In this document: piece by piece, positions 53,728-62,817 of the stretch
Layout of the letters: each line of letters starts with the position of its first letter
Position numbering within the stretch: position 1 is the first letter of the stretch
NCBI RefSeq assembly: GCF_900129755.1
Contig: NZ_FQWT01000002.1
Location: 186,001-250,000 of the forward strand
From: Chryseobacterium oranimense
Lineage (GTDB): Bacteria; Bacteroidota; Bacteroidia; Flavobacteriales; Weeksellaceae
Length of the DNA stretch: 64,000 nucleotides
Reading direction: 5' to 3'
Position numbers and translations under genes: made by a program
The notes under the pieces: generated by a model
The model's database searches: none
What the model was told of the DNA's origin: nothing
What the model saw: only the letters and a program-made list of their open reading frames with translations

Positions 53728-54978
53728 TTAATGCTCATGCCCTCCGGAATTGGAAAGTTTTGCATTAACAAAAAATGCTCCCTTCACTACTATTTTAGCA
53801 TCGGCAGGAACTTCTTTCACAGGGGTAATTGCTGTATATCCCATATCTGAAGTTCCTTTTACTACTTCCACCTTTTCAAAATTGATAGTCTTTTGTTTAT
53901 GCTTAGGCTCCTCTCCCTCTTTCTCGCCGTCCGCTTCTTCATGTGCTTCAGCCTTTTTGTCGGTCTGAACAAACACATAATATTTTCCGTCTGCTTCTAC
54001 GATGGCTTCATTGGGGACTGCGGGTGTAGTGTTTTTATCTAAACTGACAATTCCGGTGATATTCATTCCGTCGATCAGTCCTGCTTTATTTCCGGTGACT
54101 GTGCCATGTACTGAAACGGTTTTGCTTTCGTTTTCAAATGAGGAACCTACACTGTAAACCATGGCGTCATATTCGGTTTCAGGGTTATTGGTCAATTTGA
54201 AATGAACGATCTGCCCTACTCTCATTTTGGGAAGATCTTTTTCAAAAACCTGAAGATCCAGATGGATAGAATTGTTATCAATAATTTCTGCCACAGGTGA
54301 CGAAACATCTACATAGCTTCCGATCTGTGCTGAAATACTGCTGACCGTTCCGCTGATCGGTGCTGTAATCACTAAGCCGGATCTCATATTGCCATTACTT
54401 ACTTTCCCCGGGCTGATTCCCATCATCTGAAGCTGTCTTAAAAGGGAGGCTTTTTTAGTCCTCAGGGTTTTAAGCTCTGCATCTGAGCTCTGCAGGTTTT
54501 TCTTCGCGCCGGCATCGTTGTCAAAAAGTTCACGCTGTCTTCTGTACTCCTGCTCTGCGTAGGTAATTCTGCTGTTCGTTGTTAAATATTCTTCCTGTAG
54601 CCGGATAAATTCAGGGTTTGCAATAGTTGCAATCACCTGTCCCTTTTTTACGATGCTTCCTACCTGTACATTCAGGGTTTTAATTACTCCGCCATAGAGG
54701 GAAGTTATGGTTGCCTTATTATTATTGGGAACCCTCAGAAGGCCGTTTGCTTTAACTGTTGAGGTAAGTTCTTTCATCTCTACAGGGCTTAAGGATATCC
54801 CAACTGATTTGATTTGTTCTTCCGTTAATGACGCAATGGTCTGAGGGACTTCTTCATGACCCGCTTCTGCCTTTTCAGTTTTTACTTCGGACGTTCCGGC
54901 CTGAACCTCTTTTTTCCCACAGCTTACAAGTAAAAGTACTGTGACGGTCAGATATATGATATTGTGCTTTATTTTCAT
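53728..54978 (-). CDS. CzcB/CusB-type periplasmic adaptor (membrane fusion protein)
   Basis: The 416-residue adaptor links the inner-membrane RND pump to the outer-membrane factor. It has a lipobox ending LLLVSC (Cys20), a barrel-sandwich domain (NVQVGSIVKKGQVIATIANP), a long hairpin (IRLQEEYLTTNSRITYAEQE) and a beta-barrel domain. His- and Glu-rich segments (KAEAHEEADGEKEGEEPKHK, GGHEH at the end) may bind metal. I start at 54978 (MKIKHNIIYL). It begins 1 base after the czcA stop and should be translationally coupled. Confidence 0.93.
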   Translation of the reverse strand: MKIKHNIIYLTVTVLLLVSCGKKEVQAGTSEVKTEKAEAGHEEVPQTIASLTEEQIKSVGISLSPVEMKELTSTVKANGLLRVPNNNKATITSLYGGVIKTLNVQVGSIVKKGQVIATIANPEFIRLQEEYLTTNSRITYAEQEYRRQRELFDNDAGAKKNLQSSDAELKTLRTKKASLLRQLQMMGISPGKVSNGNMRSGLVITAPISGTVSSISAQIGSYVDVSSPVAEIIDNNSIHLDLQVFEKDLPKMRVGQIVHFKLTNNPETEYDAMVYSVGSSFENESKTVSVHGTVTGNKAGLIDGMNITGIVSLDKNTTPAVPNEAIVEADGKYYVFVQTDKKAEAHEEADGEKEGEEPKHKQKTINFEKVEVVKGTSDMGYTAITPVKEVPADAKIVVKGAFFVNAKLSNSGGHEH

Positions 54979-54979
54979 G

Positions 54980-57900
54980 TTATTTATTGATGATTGAATT
55001 AATGGTAACGACAGACTGATTGACCTGCTGGATGGATTCAAGGTATTTTAACTGAATATTGGTAGCAGTCTGAAGAGCAAAAAGATATTCTACATAGGAA
55101 ATTTCTCCTGTTTTATAGCCTAATTGGGCTGTTTTGACAATTTTTTCAGCATTAGGAATTGCCTGCTTGACATAATACTCATACTGCTGCGTATCCTGCC
55201 GGTATTGTTCAAAAGCATTTTCAAGCTGTGCTGAAAGCTGGTTCTGTTTCATTTTTGCATTGGTTTCGGCGGCCAGCTTTTCATATTCCAGGGACTGCAT
55301 TCTTGCTTTTGTCGCTCCAAATGTCAAAGGAATGGCAACGCCTACAGAAAACGAATTGAAACGATCTCCGGCATTATAGAATTTCTCCTGTCCGTTTTTG
55401 GTATGGAACCCAATCAGTGACTGGCTGGTCAGTCCAATGCTGAATTCGGGAAGTCCCTGTGATTTTTCTACGCTTTTATTCTTTTCAGCAATTTCCATTT
55501 CATGATAAAAAGCTTTGACCGCAGGATTGTTGGCTACCGATGAGCTGTCCAGAATATTTTCGGTCTTCAGGGGTTCATAATTATTTTTAAAAGGCACTTC
55601 AATATCCTCAGAAGTATTCAGTAATGTCTTCAGGTTTTTATAAGCATTGTTCAGATAGACTTCGTTCTGTTTCAGCAGCAGGCTGATTTCTCCTTTTTGG
55701 GTTTCTGCTGTATTAATTTCAATCTTTTTGATATCCCCTGCTTTAAATCTTACAGTGGCAATCCTGATAAAATCCTGGTAAAGACTGTCAAGATCTTTCA
55801 GTTTGAATTTATTATACTGAAGGTACTCGATCTGATAATAATATGACCGAACCTGCTTTGTAAGCTCATTGACAGAAATTTCCTTATCGATCTGACGGCT
55901 TTTTATATTTTCCGCAATCAATTCTCTTCTTGCCCTGAATAGTGTAGGGAAAGGAATGCTTTGCGAAATGGCAAACGACTGGTCAAATTTCGGGCTGTTA
56001 TATTGCCCCAGCTGGGCTTCAAAATTTAATTTGGGAAGCTCTTTTGCTGTGCCTTTCAGGGCTTCCGCAGATTTTATATTGAGATCTTTTGATTTTAATG
56101 CCAGATTATTTTCTGCAGCCATTTCTACTGCCTGATCCACGGAAATCTGTCTGGCTTGCGCTTTAAAGGTCTGCCCGACCACCAGAAATCCAAGAATAAT
56201 AACTGTAGTGATAGGTTTAATTTTATTCATCTTTCGAGGAATCTTTGTATTAAAAATGATATACAGCATCGGCAGGACAAATAAGGTAAGGAATGTAGCA
56301 GTTACCAATCCTCCGATTACTACGGTTGCCAAAGGTTTCTGTACTTCGGCTCCGGCTCCTGTGGAAATTGCCATCGGCAGAAAACCCAATGAAGCTACTG
56401 TTGCGGTCATCAGAACGGGTCTTAATCTGGCTTTTGTCCCTTCATATACTCTTTTCAATACATCTGTTTCACCATCTTTCTCCAATTGATTAAAGGTTCC
56501 GATTAAAACAATTCCGTTAAGAACTGCCACCCCAAAAAGAGCGATAAATCCGATACCGGCGCTAATACTGAACGGCATATCCCTCAAAAGAAGGGCAAAT
56601 ATACCTCCGATGGCACTCATTGGAATAGCTGTAAAGATTAATGCGGCCTGCTTGAAGGAATGGAAAGTGAAATATAAAAGCATAAAAATCAGGAAGAGGG
56701 AAACCGGGACTGCGATCATCAGACGTTTGCTGGCTTCCTGTAGATTTTCGAACTGTCCGCCATAGGTAAAATAATATCCGGAAGGTAATTTGATCTGCTG
56801 ATCCAGTTTAGTCTGAATATCTTTGACTACACTTTGTACATCACGGCCTTTTACATTAAAACCGATTACAATTCTTCTTTTTCCTTCTTCACGGCTGATC
56901 TGTGCCGGCCCCAGTTTATAGCTGACATTAGCTACCTGGGAAAGCGGGATCTGTGTACCTGCTCCCGTTGCGATCATTAAATTATTTACATCATCGATAC
57001 TGGTCCTGTGCAGACTGTCGAGACGGACTACAAGGTCGAAGCGTCTTTCGTTTTCAAAAACCTGACCGGCCGTTTTACCTGCAAAGGCGGTACTTACGGC
57101 ATTGTTTACATCTTCTATATTTAATCCGTAATTCGCCATTCTCGTTCTGTCGTATTCTACATTGATCTGTGGAAGCCCGCTTACTCTTTCAATCTGTGGA
57201 GCAGTTGCGCCTTCAACAGTCTGGATAATTTTTCCAACTTTATCCGCATAAATAGAAAGTGAATCGAGGTTTTCTCCAAAAATTTTAACGGCAACGTCCT
57301 GTCTGATCCCGGTCATCAGCTCATTGAAACGCATCTGGATTGGCTGGTTCTTTTCAAAAAACACTCCGGGAATGGTTTCTAATTTTTCACTGATCTCATC
57401 AGCCAGTTCTGTATATGACTTTTTGGATTTCCATTCGCTTTGCGGTTTTAAAACAACGATCAGGTCGGAGGCTTCGGGAGGCATCGGATCGGTAGGAACC
57501 TCAGCGGAACCGGTTTTCCCTACGACCATTTTCACTTCATCAAACTGTTTGATCATTCTTGAAGCCTGCATGGAGGTTTCGATACTTTGACTGAGGGAGC
57601 TTCCCTGAGGCAGGATACAGTGGAATGCATAATCCCCTTCCTGCAACTGTGGGATAAATTCTCCTCCCATGTTCTTAAAAATAAAAGCACTGATGATAAA
57701 AATGAAAACCGTAGCTGATACAATGATGTATTTTACTTTCACTGCTTTCCGCAGCAGCGGCTGATAGATTTTCTGCAAAAAATTCATCATTTTGTCTGAG
57801 ATAGTTTCTTTATGTGAAATCTTTTTAGACAAGAATAATGCGCTCATCATCGGAATATAAGTCAATGAGAGGATCAAAGCTCCTAAAATGGCAAATCCTA

Positions 57901-59341
57901 CTGTTTTAGCCATTGGTGTAAACATTTTCCCTTCCACACCGGCCAATGTAAGGATCGGAATGTAAACGATCAGAATAATAATTTCTCCGAAAGCAGCACT
58001 ACTCCTGATCTTCGATGCGGAAAGAAAAACTTCTTCGTTCATTTCACTTTGGGTAAGCGTCCGCATAGATTTTCTCAGCCCTAAATGATGTAAGGTGGCT
58101 TCCACAATAATTACTGCGCCATCTACAATCAACCCGAAGTCTATTGCTCCAAGGCTCATTAAATTGGCACTCACTCCAAAAACATTCATCATTCCCAAAG
58201 CAAAAAGCAGCGATAGTGGAATAGCTGAAGCCACAATAAGTCCCGCCCTAAGGTTTCCAAGGAAAACCACCAGTACAAAAATGACAATTAAGGCACCTTC
58301 AATAAGGTTCTTTTCTACAGTGTTAATTGCTCTTCCAACAAGATCTGTTCTGTCCAGGAAGGGCTCTATGACCACATCATCCGGAAGTGACTTCTGAATG
58401 GTCGGGATTTTAGCTTTAATACGGCTGACCACTTCGTTACTGTTGGCTCCTTTCAGCATCATGACTACGCCGCCTACTGCATCTACTTTTCCATCGTAAG
58501 TCAATGCCCCGTAACGTACAGCATTTCCAAGACGGACATCTGCAACATCTTTTATAAATATGGGAACGCTTCCGGTTTCATTTTTTACGGAAATATTTTT
58601 AATGTCTTCCAGTGAGGCCACAAGGCCAATTCCGCGGATAAAATAAGCATTTGGCTTTTTGTCGATATAAGCTCCCCCGGTATTCTGGTTATTTTTTTCC
58701 AACGCTGTAAATATGTCGGTAATACTTACCCCCATCGCTTTAAGGCGGTCCGGGTTTACACCTACCTCATACTGTTTCAGTTCTCCTCCGAAGCTGTTAA
58801 TTTCTGCAACGCCCGGAGTTCCGTTCAGCTGTCTGCGGACGATCCAGTCCTGCATGGTACGGAGTTCTTTGGCCGAATATTTCTTTTCGCTGCCTTTTTT
58901 GGGATGAAGGATGTACTGATATACTTCCCCGAGGCCGGTACTTACAGGGGCAAGTTCCGGTGTCCCTACTCCTTTGGGAATTTCTTCCACGGCCAGTTTC
59001 AGCTGTTCATTGATCAGCTGTCTGGCAAAATAAACATCTACATCTTCTTTGAATACCACAGTGATTACGGAAAGCCCGAACCTGGAAATACTTCTGGTTT
59101 CTTGGATATCCGGAATGTTTGCAATACTCTGCTCTATAGGAAAAGTTACAAGCTGTTCCACTTCCTGTCCTGCCAGAGTAGGACACGCGGTGATGATCTG
59201 CACCTGATTGTTGGTGATGTCAGGAACGGCATCTATGGGAAGTTTTGTAGCACTCCATACTCCCCAGATGATCAAAAGCAAGGTCATAATACCGACGACC
59301 AACTTGTTTTTGATACTGAATTTTATGATTTTATCTAACAC
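54980..59341 (-). CDS. czcA: CzcA-type RND metal efflux pump fused to a TolC-like outer-membrane factor
   Basis: Residues 1-1030 are a heavy-metal RND pump with twelve membrane helices. The TM4 signature is GAIDFGLIVDGAVIIVEAT, with Asp401, Asp407 and Glu414 matching the proton-relay residues of CzcA (402, 408, 415), so divalent Zn/Co/Cd is likelier than Cu(I). From Met1038 the sequence reads like a new signal peptide (ITTVIILGFLVVGQTFKAQA) followed by an outer-membrane factor of about 400 residues (ISVDQAVEMAAENNLALKS). The frame is continuous (1453 residues), a fusion known in Bacteroidota. It is followed by the adaptor gene. Confidence 0.92.
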   Translation of the reverse strand: MLDKIIKFSIKNKLVVGIMTLLLIIWGVWSATKLPIDAVPDITNNQVQIITACPTLAGQEVEQLVTFPIEQSIANIPDIQETRSISRFGLSVITVVFKEDVDVYFARQLINEQLKLAVEEIPKGVGTPELAPVSTGLGEVYQYILHPKKGSEKKYSAKELRTMQDWIVRRQLNGTPGVAEINSFGGELKQYEVGVNPDRLKAMGVSITDIFTALEKNNQNTGGAYIDKKPNAYFIRGIGLVASLEDIKNISVKNETGSVPIFIKDVADVRLGNAVRYGALTYDGKVDAVGGVVMMLKGANSNEVVSRIKAKIPTIQKSLPDDVVIEPFLDRTDLVGRAINTVEKNLIEGALIVIFVLVVFLGNLRAGLIVASAIPLSLLFALGMMNVFGVSANLMSLGAIDFGLIVDGAVIIVEATLHHLGLRKSMRTLTQSEMNEEVFLSASKIRSSAAFGEIIILIVYIPILTLAGVEGKMFTPMAKTVGFAILGALILSLTYIPMMSALFLSKKISHKETISDKMMNFLQKIYQPLLRKAVKVKYIIVSATVFIFIISAFIFKNMGGEFIPQLQEGDYAFHCILPQGSSLSQSIETSMQASRMIKQFDEVKMVVGKTGSAEVPTDPMPPEASDLIVVLKPQSEWKSKKSYTELADEISEKLETIPGVFFEKNQPIQMRFNELMTGIRQDVAVKIFGENLDSLSIYADKVGKIIQTVEGATAPQIERVSGLPQINVEYDRTRMANYGLNIEDVNNAVSTAFAGKTAGQVFENERRFDLVVRLDSLHRTSIDDVNNLMIATGAGTQIPLSQVANVSYKLGPAQISREEGKRRIVIGFNVKGRDVQSVVKDIQTKLDQQIKLPSGYYFTYGGQFENLQEASKRLMIAVPVSLFLIFMLLYFTFHSFKQAALIFTAIPMSAIGGIFALLLRDMPFSISAGIGFIALFGVAVLNGIVLIGTFNQLEKDGETDVLKRVYEGTKARLRPVLMTATVASLGFLPMAISTGAGAEVQKPLATVVIGGLVTATFLTLFVLPMLYIIFNTKIPRKMNKIKPITTVIILGFLVVGQTFKAQARQISVDQAVEMAAENNLALKSKDLNIKSAEALKGTAKELPKLNFEAQLGQYNSPKFDQSFAISQSIPFPTLFRARRELIAENIKSRQIDKEISVNELTKQVRSYYYQIEYLQYNKFKLKDLDSLYQDFIRIATVRFKAGDIKKIEINTAETQKGEISLLLKQNEVYLNNAYKNLKTLLNTSEDIEVPFKNNYEPLKTENILDSSSVANNPAVKAFYHEMEIAEKNKSVEKSQGLPEFSIGLTSQSLIGFHTKNGQEKFYNAGDRFNSFSVGVAIPLTFGATKARMQSLEYEKLAAETNAKMKQNQLSAQLENAFEQYRQDTQQYEYYVKQAIPNAEKIVKTAQLGYKTGEISYVEYLFALQTATNIQLKYLESIQQVNQSVVTINSIINK

Positions 59342-59475
59342 AATCTGTATTTAATTTTAATTGGTAATTACTGCATACGGCGGTAATGCCGATGCAAAAA
59401 TATCACGAAGACCTCTGCAATAACATTGCAAAGTTCAATAGATCAGAAAGCATAACTTTCTAATAATCAGTAAAA

Positions 59476-59799
59476 TTAAATTTTAGGAGGTTGCCAGATA
59501 TGATCATACATCTGGTAAGCAAAATTGTTGTTATGAAAAAGAATTTTCTTTGAAAAATAAGCCTGAACATGGCTCTGAATTTGAAACAAAGGATCCATTT
59601 TGAAAGAAGACACAGTCATCTGACAGCAGCTACAGGTACACAACGGTGAGCATATATCTCCCTGATCTTTGGAATGGGACTCCTGGATATTGAAAGACAG
59701 TCTTGTCTCTGAAGTTCCTGAAGAGCGGTGCACATCTTCACAAGGCATCAGTGATAATGCCATGAAATAGAATGCAAGTATCCATCTTAACAGGTTCAT
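59476..59799 (-). CDS. Small exported Cys-rich protein upstream of the czcA operon
   Basis: The 107-residue protein has an N-terminal hydrophobic segment (RWILAFYFMALSLMP), a Cys cluster CSPLCTCSCC near residue 51, and ends DHIWQPPKI. The Trp-x-PP tail and small size resemble the copy A and B proteins, though the Cys motif differs. It lies 134 bases before czcA and is read in the same direction. A role as a metal-binding accessory of the pump is plausible. Its -7 box is 5 bases before the ATG. Confidence 0.7.
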   Translation of the reverse strand: MNLLRWILAFYFMALSLMPCEDVHRSSGTSETRLSFNIQESHSKDQGDICSPLCTCSCCQMTVSSFKMDPLFQIQSHVQAYFSKKILFHNNNFAYQMYDHIWQPPKI

Positions 59800-59804
59800 A
59801 TGGA

Positions 59805-59812
59805 CAAAGGTA
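59805..59812 (-). promoter_or_regulatory. -7 box of the czcA-region operon
   Basis: TACCTTTG on the minus strand ends 5 bases before the ATG at 59799, giving a leaderless or nearly leaderless transcript as at rmuC. No clear -33 element. Confidence 0.45.
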
Positions 59813-59891
59813 GAGTTTTTTTCTAAAACGGAAAGTATTTATTGTATTCTTAACATCATATTGATTTTTTAAAAGAGGTGTATATTTTCTT

Positions 59892-59899
59892 TATTTTTG
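59892..59899 (+). promoter_or_regulatory. -7 box of the 156-residue lipoprotein gene
   Basis: TATTTTTG lies 27 bases before the ATG at 59927. Confidence 0.5.
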
Positions 59900-59926
59900 A
59901 GATATGGATTATATCCAAAATAACCT

Positions 59927-60397
59927 ATGAAAAAACTTTTTTTAATTCTTTTATGCTTAGTTTTATTCTGCTGCGTAGGATCTGATACTGAGTTTCTACC
60001 TCAGACTGTTTCTGAAGCTAAGAGCAGACATCTTTTCATTAAGGAATATCTTCCCACAGAAAATAAGGTGATCATCAACCAGGGAGAATATGAGATCGTA
60101 GAAGCCTTTACTTCTTTCAAGTTTAATTCAAAAAATGATCAAACAATCAATAAAAATTTCTTCGCATTCAGTGTAAGAATTAAAAATCTAAAAACAGGTA
60201 AGGCAGGTCTTTCCCTTGAAGACAGTGATCACAGTCAGTTCCTTGATTTTCACTGTGATTTCTGCGGAGGTATCAATAATGATAATCTTGTGCTCTATTA
60301 TAATGATATTAGCAAAAGGGAGAGTCTTGACAGTATTAAGATCGGTTTTAAAGATAAGAATGGAAATGAGAAGATTGTTTATTTTGTGAAAGAATAA
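59927..60397 (+). CDS. Unknown lipoprotein
   Basis: The 156-residue protein starts with a lipoprotein signal peptide (MKKLFLILLCLVLFCC, lipobox LFCC, lipidated Cys16). The mature part looks like a beta sandwich (NKVIINQGEYEIVEAFTSF, KNFFAFSVRIKNL) and has one vicinal Cys segment, FHCDFCGG, with Cys111 and Cys114 in a CxxC pair. The CxxC could bind metal or be redox active. It has its own promoter and stands alone between the metal region and the fibre-like operon. I do not recognise the family. Confidence 0.72.
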   Translation: MKKLFLILLCLVLFCCVGSDTEFLPQTVSEAKSRHLFIKEYLPTENKVIINQGEYEIVEAFTSFKFNSKNDQTINKNFFAFSVRIKNLKTGKAGLSLEDSDHSQFLDFHCDFCGGINNDNLVLYYNDISKRESLDSIKIGFKDKNGNEKIVYFVKE

Positions 60398-60769
60398 TGA
60401 CAATTCTTTGGTAAAATAAAAGGTTTGTCTCTTAATTATCTTTTTTCAAAATCTCTAATAAAATTACATTACGAAAAATATCTACCTCCAAATACCGAAC
60501 AATTACTAAAAAAATAAGAACTCTTATTCATTTCTATAACATCTCGAAATTATAATTTAGTATTTATAGTAATAAAAGTACTATCATTTTGATGGGAAAA
60601 TAAATACACCAAATTTTAACGTTTCATAAAATATATTTACACTTACAGTTAATCAATTGTAAAATATTAACTATGAAAAGATTCATATAATCATCGATCA
60701 AATAAATCTTTTTATTGTGAACTAAAAAGGATAATTTTGTAAAAACATTTAACATATTTTAAGATTATT
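60398..60769. other. AT-rich intergenic region before the fibre-like operon
   Basis: The 372-base gap is very AT-rich and has no convincing frame. TAATTTTG at 60732-60739 is a likely -7 box of the following operon, about 30 bases before its first ATG. No -33 element at normal spacing and no clear hairpin terminator for the upstream lipoprotein are seen. Confidence 0.6.
60732..60739 (+). promoter_or_regulatory. -7 box of the fibre-like / YD operon
   Basis: TAATTTTG fits TAnnTTTG. It is the only good match upstream of the four-gene group starting at 60770. Confidence 0.5.
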
Positions 60770-61735
60770 ATGATGGAAAAAAAATTACTGATGTCCTCCC
60801 TATTGATATCATCTTTTAGCTTTGCACAGCTGGCTGTTCCCTCTGGACAGGTGCAAGCAACTACAAATACATCTACGGGGAACATAGGAATTGGCACGAA
60901 TAATCCTCAAGCTAAATTTGATATTGTTTTTGGAGGAGAACCGAAAACAATAAAGTTTTTAGAATCATCAAATGCTGTCAATTCTATGAATTCAATGTTA
61001 CGTTTTACTTGGTATAATGATACAGCAGATTTAGGAATTGTGAGAAGTGGTAGCGAGCCTATAGAAGCAATGGCAATAAGATTCAATCAAAACGAAGTAG
61101 CAAGATTTACGCCAAATGGAAATGTTGGGATAGGAATTAAAAATCCATTATATAATTTAGATGTACAGGGTACATTTAGAATAGGTAATGCAGGACGCTT
61201 TACATTCAATGGAGCTGCAGATTTATGGCTTCAGTATCCAGACAGAGGTTCAGGCGGCCGTGCTATGGTACACGACGGGGGCAACGTACTTACGTTAAAT
61301 TATGCTAATGATTTCACCGGAGGTACCCGCTTAGGCACAAGTTTTTTAGTCAAAGATGAGAATGCTTCTTTACAAGGGAAATTAGAAGCCAAAGAAGTAA
61401 AAATAACTCTTACACCAACAGCAGATTTTGTTTTTGATGATAATTATAATCTTCCAAATCTCGAAGATGTAGAAAAACATATTAAAGAGAAGAGACATCT
61501 CCCCGAAATTGCTTCAGCAAAAGTGATGGAAAAGGAAGGCGTAAATGTGGGTGAATTTCAAATTAAGCTATTGCAAAAAATAGAAGAGCTTACCCTATAC
61601 TCAATAGAGCAAAGTAAGCAAATAAAATTACAATCAGAACAAATTAGGTTGCTTAAGGAAGAAAATAAAACTCTAAACATACAATCTGAAAAACTGGAAA
61701 AACAACTGGAAAAACTTTTTTCTGAAAAAAAATAA
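60770..61735 (+). CDS. Fibre-like exported protein, copy 1
   Basis: The 321-residue protein (start 60770 or 60773; two ATGs in a row) has a signal peptide ending SFAQ. Its body carries tail-fibre-like beta repeats with GNIGIGTNNPQAKFDI and NGNVGIGIKNPLYNLDVQG, then a C-terminal part ADFVFDDNYNLPNLEDVEKH, HLPEIASAKVMEKEGVNVGE and a coiled coil (IEQSKQIKLQSEQIRLLKEE). The tail resembles the intramolecular-chaperone-like ends of Bacteroidota fibre proteins, but no catalytic Ser-Lys pair is seen. It leads an operon with 5- and 6-base gaps. Confidence 0.8.
   Translation: MMEKKLLMSSLLISSFSFAQLAVPSGQVQATTNTSTGNIGIGTNNPQAKFDIVFGGEPKTIKFLESSNAVNSMNSMLRFTWYNDTADLGIVRSGSEPIEAMAIRFNQNEVARFTPNGNVGIGIKNPLYNLDVQGTFRIGNAGRFTFNGAADLWLQYPDRGSGGRAMVHDGGNVLTLNYANDFTGGTRLGTSFLVKDENASLQGKLEAKEVKITLTPTADFVFDDNYNLPNLEDVEKHIKEKRHLPEIASAKVMEKEGVNVGEFQIKLLQKIEELTLYSIEQSKQIKLQSEQIRLLKEENKTLNIQSEKLEKQLEKLFSEKK
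61364..61692 (+). repeat. Direct repeat, first copy (C-termini of fibre-like genes)
   Basis: These 329 bases align without gaps to 62431-62759 with about 29 differences by hand count (about 91% identity). The N-terminal parts of the same genes are far less alike. Confidence 0.85.
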
Positions 61736-61740
61736 ACATT

Positions 61741-62811
61741 ATGAAACAAAAATTATTATCATTAGCCCTATTGGCATCATCTTTTTCTTTTGCACAATTA
61801 TACACTCCAGCTGGCACACTACAAACCTCTTCAAATAACAATGTTGGCATCGGCACAAATGCTCCTGAGGGAAGCCTTGATATTAATGCCAACAGCGGGA
61901 TTCCTATTATTAGAGGTAATGGAGATTATATTCCTACCGGACTGAGATTTATTGATGATTCATATACACAATCCGGCCAAGTAAAGGAATGGAGTATATG
62001 GAAAGGAAATACTTGGGCAAAAGGGTTGGGATTCATGAGATATGATGCAGTCAACCGTTGTGCGGGTGGAATTTGTGATGTGCCTTTATTCTTGTCAGAC
62101 AATGGCAATATCGGTATAAATACACCCTCGCCCCAAGAGAAACTTTCGATTTTTGGGAAGCATTATACTTCTACGATCTTATTGCATGCAGACAATGATG
62201 GTAATGCTCCTGCTGATTTAATGATTTGGGCTTCTGAGCCAGGATTAACCTATTCCGGAGTAGGAATTGGAAATAATATGAAAAATTTTTTGAATGGGGG
62301 CAGTATGGAAAGAATAAATCCTTCAAAAGGAGGTTCATATATTCGATTATTAGATAATGAGATTAATTTTAACTTGGTATCCGGTACAGGGCTTAAGCAA
62401 CAGACTTTTACCTTACATTCCAACGGCAACGCCTCACTGCAAGGTAAATTTGAAGCTAAAGAAGTAAAAGTAACTCTTACACCAACAGCTGATTTTGTTT
62501 TTGATGATAACTATAACCTTCCAAATCTCGAAGATGTAGAAAAACATATCAAAGAGAACAGACATCTTCCCGAAATTGCTTCAGCTAAAGTAATGGAAAA
62601 GGAAGGCGTAAATATGGGTGAATTTCAAATTAAGCTACTGCAAAAAATAGAAGAGCTCACTCTATACACAATCGAGCAAAGTAAGCAAATAAAATCTCAA
62701 TCAGAACAAATTAGATTACTTAAAGAAGAAAATAAAGCTCTAAACATGCAATCTGAAAAGATTGAAAAAATTGAAGCACAACTGGAACAACTTCTTTCTG
62801 AAAAAAAATAA
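61741..62811 (+). CDS. Fibre-like exported protein, copy 2
   Basis: The 356-residue paralogue has a signal peptide ending SFAQ, two VGIGTNAPEGSLDI-like and NIGINTPSPQEKLSIFG repeats and a variable middle (YTSTILLHADNDGNAPADLM). Its last 120 residues are almost identical to copy 1 (ADFVFDDNYNLPNLEDVEKH, coiled coil IEQSKQIKSQSEQIRLLKEE). It starts 5 bases after copy 1. Variation upstream and near identity at the end suggest exchangeable sensor parts on a shared trimerisation or chaperone end. The role is unknown. Confidence 0.8.
   Translation: MKQKLLSLALLASSFSFAQLYTPAGTLQTSSNNNVGIGTNAPEGSLDINANSGIPIIRGNGDYIPTGLRFIDDSYTQSGQVKEWSIWKGNTWAKGLGFMRYDAVNRCAGGICDVPLFLSDNGNIGINTPSPQEKLSIFGKHYTSTILLHADNDGNAPADLMIWASEPGLTYSGVGIGNNMKNFLNGGSMERINPSKGGSYIRLLDNEINFNLVSGTGLKQQTFTLHSNGNASLQGKFEAKEVKVTLTPTADFVFDDNYNLPNLEDVEKHIKENRHLPEIASAKVMEKEGVNMGEFQIKLLQKIEELTLYTIEQSKQIKSQSEQIRLLKEENKALNMQSEKIEKIEAQLEQLLSEKK
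62431..62759 (+). repeat. Direct repeat, second copy
   Basis: This is the partner of the repeat at 61364-61692; it encodes the shared C-terminal chaperone-like and coiled-coil part. Confidence 0.85.
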
Positions 62812-62817
62812 ACACTT

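Noticed and set aside
54980..59341. Copper-specific (CusA) pump
   Set aside because: The TM4 motif DFGLIVDGAVIIVE is the CzcA type for divalent metals and not the CusA form.
60770..62811. Phage tail fibres or prophage remains
   Set aside because: Both proteins have Sec signal peptides, and no integrase, capsid or tail genes are nearby.
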